Source of the DNA: Bacteroidota bacterium
GTDB lineage: Bacteria; Bacteroidota; Bacteroidia; Chitinophagales; Chitinophagaceae
Direction of reading: 5' to 3'
Length of the DNA: 16,979 nucleotides
NCBI GenBank assembly: GCA_023386395.1
Contig: JAEWJV010000211.1
Location: 1 to 16,979, forward strand
Part shown: positions 13,243-16,979 of the stretch, one piece after another
How the letters are laid out: each line of letters starts with the position of its first letter
Numbering within the stretch: position 1 is the first letter of the stretch
Translations under genes and position numbers: made by a program
Notes under the pieces: generated by a model
Told to the model about the DNA's origin: nothing
What the model saw: the letters and a program-made list of their open reading frames with translations, nothing else
Databases searched by the model: none

Positions 13243-14535
13243 CTAACGTAAAGATTTAAAGGCAGCACGCATTTCTTCGGCAAACAATTGTGGTTGCTCC
13301 CATGCGGCAAAATGTCCTCCCTTATCTGCTTCATGAAAATAGGTAAGGTTAGAATATGCACGTCGCGCCCATGATTCCGGCGAGGTGTACACATCTTCCG
13401 GAAATACAGTAATAGCTACCGGCAATTTTACCTGGCTGGTTTTCTGTGAACCGGCACTTATAATTTCGGTGCTCCTGTTTTCCCAGTAAATGCGGGCCGA
13501 TGAAGTTGCCGTATTGGTAAACCAGTACAACGAAAAATTATCCAATACGTCATCTATTGTTGGAGATTGTCCGGGATCGGCGCCATACGACCAATTAGAA
13601 AAACCGGGGTGTAAAAGCAGCCATGCTGCAAGACCGGAAGGTGAATCTTCAATAGCGTAACCCACAGCCTGCGGCTTTGCGGTCATGGTAGTTTTATAAG
13701 TAAAGCCTCCTTCTTTTATAGATTTACTCAGATGCTCAAAAGCTATACGCTCCTTTTCGGAAAAACTGTCTGGTGCAATGCCGCTTGCCAGCGCCATGCC
13801 GGCTTCGCCAGGCAATGTAGCAGGTAAATTACTGTGAATGCCCAATAATCCGCCTGCTGCCTGCAACGCCATTGCATTAACGATACCAGCGCCCCAATCA
13901 CCACCCTGGGCAACATAGTGTTTGTATCCAAGGCGACTCATCAGCACAGCCCAGGCCTTTGCAATCCTGTTAACATCCCACCCGGTTTCCTTTGGCTTGC
14001 CGGAAAAGCCAAAACCCGGTAATGATGGTATCACAACATCAAATGCATCTGCTGCCTTGCCGCCATAAGCTGCAGGATTGGTTAACGGATCAATAATTTT
14101 CAGCAACTCTATTATGGAACCTGGCCAACCGTGACTTATGATTACCGGCATCGCATTGCTTTCTTTAGAACGAACATGAATAAAATAAATCTCAACGCCG
14201 TCTATGGTAGTTGTAAACTGCGGCAATGAATTCAATTTTGCTTCTGTCTTTTTCCAGTCATAATTTTTCCCCCAATAATTCAGCAATCCCTGCAATTTTA
14301 AAAGCATTGCGCCCTGGGACTGATCAGTAACAGTTTCTTTATCGGGCCATCTTGTATCCGATATGCGTTTACGGAGATCGGCAATGGCAACATCCGGTAT
14401 ATTAACCTTGAATGGATGAATGGCTTCAGTAGCCATTAGGTTTGCATTTAATGCAGGCTGCGCTTCGGTAATTGCACTTTGCAGCGAGATTACTCCGCTA
14501 AGCACAGTACCGGCAATGATGGTGTTTTTCTTCAT
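13243..14535 (-). CDS. Exported epoxide hydrolase (EHN domain plus alpha/beta hydrolase)
   Basis: This 430-residue protein has a signal-like N-terminus (1-25, ending AITEAQ), an epoxide hydrolase N-terminal domain (about 38-145) and an alpha/beta hydrolase fold. Landmarks are HGWPGS (135-140, oxyanion region), the nucleophile D213 in QGGDWGAG, the lid Tyr350 in ARIYWEN, an acid in FPEDVYTSP (E380 or D381) and the catalytic H408 in KGGHFAAWEQP. This arrangement is that of the microsomal-type epoxide hydrolases, which open epoxides to diols. EHN-type enzymes include juvenile hormone hydrolases and many bacterial paralogues of unknown substrate. A signal peptide on such an enzyme is less usual. 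It lies upstream of the cupin gene on the same strand. A hairpin CTCCTGT/ACAGGAG (14564-14570 with 14594-14600) lies in its leader. Confidence 0.92.
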   Translation of the reverse strand: MKKNTIIAGTVLSGVISLQSAITEAQPALNANLMATEAIHPFKVNIPDVAIADLRKRISDTRWPDKETVTDQSQGAMLLKLQGLLNYWGKNYDWKKTEAKLNSLPQFTTTIDGVEIYFIHVRSKESNAMPVIISHGWPGSIIELLKIIDPLTNPAAYGGKAADAFDVVIPSLPGFGFSGKPKETGWDVNRIAKAWAVLMSRLGYKHYVAQGGDWGAGIVNAMALQAAGGLLGIHSNLPATLPGEAGMALASGIAPDSFSEKERIAFEHLSKSIKEGGFTYKTTMTAKPQAVGYAIEDSPSGLAAWLLLHPGFSNWSYGADPGQSPTIDDVLDNFSLYWFTNTATSSARIYWENRSTEIISAGSQKTSQVKLPVAITVFPEDVYTSPESWARRAYSNLTYFHEADKGGHFAAWEQPQLFAEEMRAAFKSLR

Positions 14536-14895
14536 TGTTTTATTTTAATAATGAAATAATACGCTCCTGTAAGGAACGGTCTCCAAGGATGAAACAGGAG
14601 TAAGTAGATTAGATGGATCCAGAAGACTGTTGAAGTGAGGAAGGCTTAAAAAACGCTCCTCAAATGGCTTCGGCAAAGGATATTCTTCCTGTCAGGGAAA
14701 TGAAAGGTACTCTATTTAAATCACAGCCTTTAATTTCTTTCTCAAGTATTGCCACCCGCAGCGCTATGCACCAACTCCTTGTTGATAACAACACCAACAA
14801 GGGCGGAGATCTGGGGTTAATAACAGTAATCGTACTAAACAAATAAAAATGTATCTGTGCAATCCTTTTCTTTTTAATCGTAAACTTGCAGCTTA
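14536..14895. other. Divergent intergenic region with repeat copy 3
   Basis: This 360-base stretch lies between the epoxide hydrolase (minus) and the outer-membrane protein (plus). It contains a 7-bp hairpin (14564-14600), repeat copy 3 (14777-14802) and a 60-codon minus-strand open frame (14842-14660) with a protein-like tail (ALRVAILEKEIKGCDLNRV). TAaaCTTG at 14881-14888 resembles a -7 element for the downstream gene, but would give almost no leader. Confidence 0.45.
14777..14805. repeat. GTTGGTG palindromic repeat, copy 3 (degenerate)
   Basis: CCTTGTTG (14777-14784) pairs with CAACAAGG (14795-14802), followed by GCGG as in copy 1. The left arm has GATAAC instead of GGTGAC, which breaks the inner pairs, and the upstream GATTTCGTTTAT block is missing. 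Confidence 0.6.
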
Positions 14896-16979
14896 ATGAA
14901 TATGAAGCGCATCTTGTCCTTATTACCTTTTTTTATCTCTTTAAATTCTTTTGCACAAAATGGTTCGGTAGCAGGTGAAATTATTGATAGCTCTGCCAAA
15001 CAGCCCCTCGATTATGCAAGTATTTCTTTACTTAATTCTTCTGATAATAAATTAATCACCGGGGTGGTTACAGATGCAAAAGGAAAATTCAAAATTGAAA
15101 AAGTAAAAAAGGGAAACTACTTTCTAAAAATTCAGTTTATAGGGTTTGAGTCAAAGCAAACAGCATCTTTTCCTCTAAGTGCCGGGCAAAATTTCAACAT
15201 AGGAACCATTGCTATGAAGCCAGGTGCAACGCTGCTGAAAGAAGTAGCTGTTTCTGCAAAAAAATCAGATGCATTAAACAAAATAGATAAACAGTCTTAC
15301 CGCGCAGATCAGTTTGTGGCTGCCAAAGGTGGCTCTGCTATTGATGTATTAAAAAATCTTCCCTCTCTTGCTGTTAACGGCCAGGGTGAAATAAGTGTAA
15401 GGGGGGCAACAGGCTTTTTAGTATTGATAAACGGGAAACCTGTATTAGCAGATGCTGCAACTATCCTGGGCCAGTTGCCCGCAAATTCAGTGGAAAATAT
15501 TGAATTGATCACTGCCCCTTCCGCAAAATATGACCCGGATGGAAAGGCTGGAATAATAAATATTATTACAAAAAAGGGCGCAGGTAACGGAGTTTCATTT
15601 GTTGTAAACGCACAAGGCGGTTTGCCCAGTACTACCGATTATAATAACCTTAAAAAACCAATGCGTTTTGGTGGTGATGCTACCATCAGCTATAAAAAAG
15701 ATAAATGGGATATTTCTATCGGTGGCGACTATATGCGAAATGATGCTGAAGGCTACAGGGAAGGTAATGTATATGTAAAAAACCATACCGAAAATACAAT
15801 CACAAGATTACCCTCGGGCGGGGAGAGAAGTTTTAACCGTTACAACTATTCCGGCAGGGCATCAATTACGTTTACCCCTGACAGTAATAATGCTGTTTCA
15901 CTCGGTTTTTTTAAAGGAAGAAAATTCCAGGACAGGCTTGCAGCACTCAATTACTACAATACTACTTCTGATCTTGCCACAGGCGACCTCATCAGGAACA
16001 GCCCGTATTATAATCATAACCTTGAAACAAAAGAAGGAAATTTTACTCTTGGAAATATAGATTATACTTATACTTTTCATAACCACGCTACTTTATCTGC
16101 ATCATTGCTTTATGAAAAAGATAATCTTTATGGCAATGATAAAAATCTTAACCTGGTCAATTCCAAACCCGGCGCAGATACTATACAATATGTTTTTAAT
16201 CCCTACACAAAACCTCTGGAAGGCTGGAGGTTCAAAATTGACCATACCATTAATTTGGGTAAGGGAAGATTAGAAAGTGGCTACCAGTTCAGGTACGATA
16301 CCCAGGAAGGAAACTATGGTTATACCATAACTCCTTTGCCTCCGGATCCGGATTACACACGGTTTAGAGGCTCAGCGAAATCCAAAAATACCATCAACTC
16401 CATCTATACACAGTATTCAGCGAAGGCTTCTAAATTAAACTACGTTGCCGGCCTGCGGTATGAATACGCTTCAAGAACTTTGAACCTTGTTTATGGAACC
16501 ACTGCCCAACCTGCGCACCATCTTAATCTCTCCAACCTGTTTCCGTCTGCTAATATTTTATACAGCTTTAATCATCACTGGGATTTGAAAGCAGGTTATA
16601 GCAGAAGGATTCAGCGGACAACCAATAATGAGTTGAACACTATTGCCGAAAGGGAGCACTCCGAAAGCCTGGAACAAGGCGATCCTGATGTTTTGCCGGA
16701 GTATGTGGATCTTGCTGAATTGGGAATAATAAATCATTTTGGCGGGGGCTCTGTTTTTGGAACGTTATATTACCAGGGCACTAAAAATCCTATTCAGCGG
16801 GTAAACAGCGTTTATAATGATTCCATTCTAAACAGGCTGTTTACCAATGCAGGGCATGCCCGTTCCTTCGGTTTGGAACTGGGAACGAACGTACAACTCA
16901 ATAAATGCTGGAACTTTTATTTTGGACGTAATGTTTATAATTATAAGATAATAGGCAATCTCACTATCCTGGGTGCAAC
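14896..16979 (+). CDS. TonB-receptor-like outer-membrane beta-barrel protein, 3'-truncated by window edge
   Basis: The frame is open from ATG 14896 to the window end, giving 694 residues with no stop; an in-frame TAA at 14881 fixes the 5' limit. A signal peptide (1-20, ISLNSFAQ) precedes a carboxypeptidase-regulatory-like beta-sandwich (about 23-112, SVAGEIIDSSAKQPLDYASI and FKIEKVKKGNYFLKIQFIGF). A TonB plug follows (about 125-225: IDVLKNLPSLAVNGQGEISV, FLVLINGKPV, SVENIELITAPSAKYDPDGK, GIINIITKK). The rest is barrel strands of the OMP_b-brl_3 type. Typical members are near 800 residues, so roughly 100 are missing. These barrels are thought to take up or export unidentified ligands. No SusD-like gene is seen beside it and the short, non-SusC layout argues against a polysaccharide-utilisation pair. 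Confidence 0.93.
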   Translation, partial: MNMKRILSLLPFFISLNSFAQNGSVAGEIIDSSAKQPLDYASISLLNSSDNKLITGVVTDAKGKFKIEKVKKGNYFLKIQFIGFESKQTASFPLSAGQNFNIGTIAMKPGATLLKEVAVSAKKSDALNKIDKQSYRADQFVAAKGGSAIDVLKNLPSLAVNGQGEISVRGATGFLVLINGKPVLADAATILGQLPANSVENIELITAPSAKYDPDGKAGIINIITKKGAGNGVSFVVNAQGGLPSTTDYNNLKKPMRFGGDATISYKKDKWDISIGGDYMRNDAEGYREGNVYVKNHTENTITRLPSGGERSFNRYNYSGRASITFTPDSNNAVSLGFFKGRKFQDRLAALNYYNTTSDLATGDLIRNSPYYNHNLETKEGNFTLGNIDYTYTFHNHATLSASLLYEKDNLYGNDKNLNLVNSKPGADTIQYVFNPYTKPLEGWRFKIDHTINLGKGRLESGYQFRYDTQEGNYGYTITPLPPDPDYTRFRGSAKSKNTINSIYTQYSAKASKLNYVAGLRYEYASRTLNLVYGTTAQPAHHLNLSNLFPSANILYSFNHHWDLKAGYSRRIQRTTNNELNTIAEREHSESLEQGDPDVLPEYVDLAELGIINHFGGGSVFGTLYYQGTKNPIQRVNSVYNDSILNRLFTNAGHARSFGLELGTNVQLNKCWNFYFGRNVYNYKIIGNLTILGA

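Noticed and set aside
13062..13394. 110-codon minus-strand open frame between the epoxide hydrolase and cupin genes
   Set aside because: It overlaps both real genes in another frame and ends in low-complexity isoleucine and tyrosine codons.
14896..16979. SusC-type annotation for the outer-membrane protein
   Set aside because: The layout and length match the shorter OMP_b-brl_3 group, and no SusD-like gene is visible in the window; what follows is out of view.

Overview
The window looks like an ordinary stretch of a Bacteroidota chromosome, most probably from the Chitinophagaceae or a close relative. The reasons are an outer-membrane beta-barrel protein with a carboxypeptidase-regulatory-like domain and plug, many exported proteins whose signal peptides end in A-Q, almost no Shine-Dalgarno sequences, a few matches to the Bacteroidota promoter (TTG/TTTG then TAnnTTTG), a HTH-less NtrC-type regulator and a 7TM sensor with a jelly-roll ectodomain. 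This placement is inference from gene content; there is no rRNA or other phylogenetic marker here. I see no tRNA, rRNA, CRISPR array, phage gene or intact transposase.

Left part (1-5129): the 3' end of an OmpA-like protein, a large inverted repeat, an exported SMP-30/gluconolactonase-like protein (minus), a sigma-54-type response regulator (plus), a polysaccharide flippase whose reading frame clearly extends upstream of its first ATG, and a DUF92 membrane protein whose end overlaps the convergent deaminase gene.

Middle (5120-10378): a nucleoside deaminase and an exported peroxiredoxin on the minus strand. Then four plus-strand genes for exported proteins: a CE15-like glucuronoyl esterase, a small lipoprotein, a TPR protein and a GH16-type glucanase with an intact ExDxE catalytic motif. 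The esterase and glucanase suggest a loose carbohydrate-processing neighbourhood; no SusC/SusD pair is visible.

Right part (10379-16979): intergenic DNA rich in palindromes, a membrane sensor (one N-terminal helix, GH2-like beta-sandwich, then seven helices) with no output domain, a cold-shock protein, an exported cupin and an exported epoxide hydrolase (both minus), and the 5' 694 codons of a TonB-receptor-like outer-membrane protein running off the window.

The best leads are the flippase with an apparent ATA start, the orphan 7TM sensor, the sigma-54 activator with GSFTSA in place of GAFTGA and no DNA-binding domain, and at least two families of short dispersed palindromic repeats confined to the intergenic DNA. 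I did not find a clear new multi-gene system.
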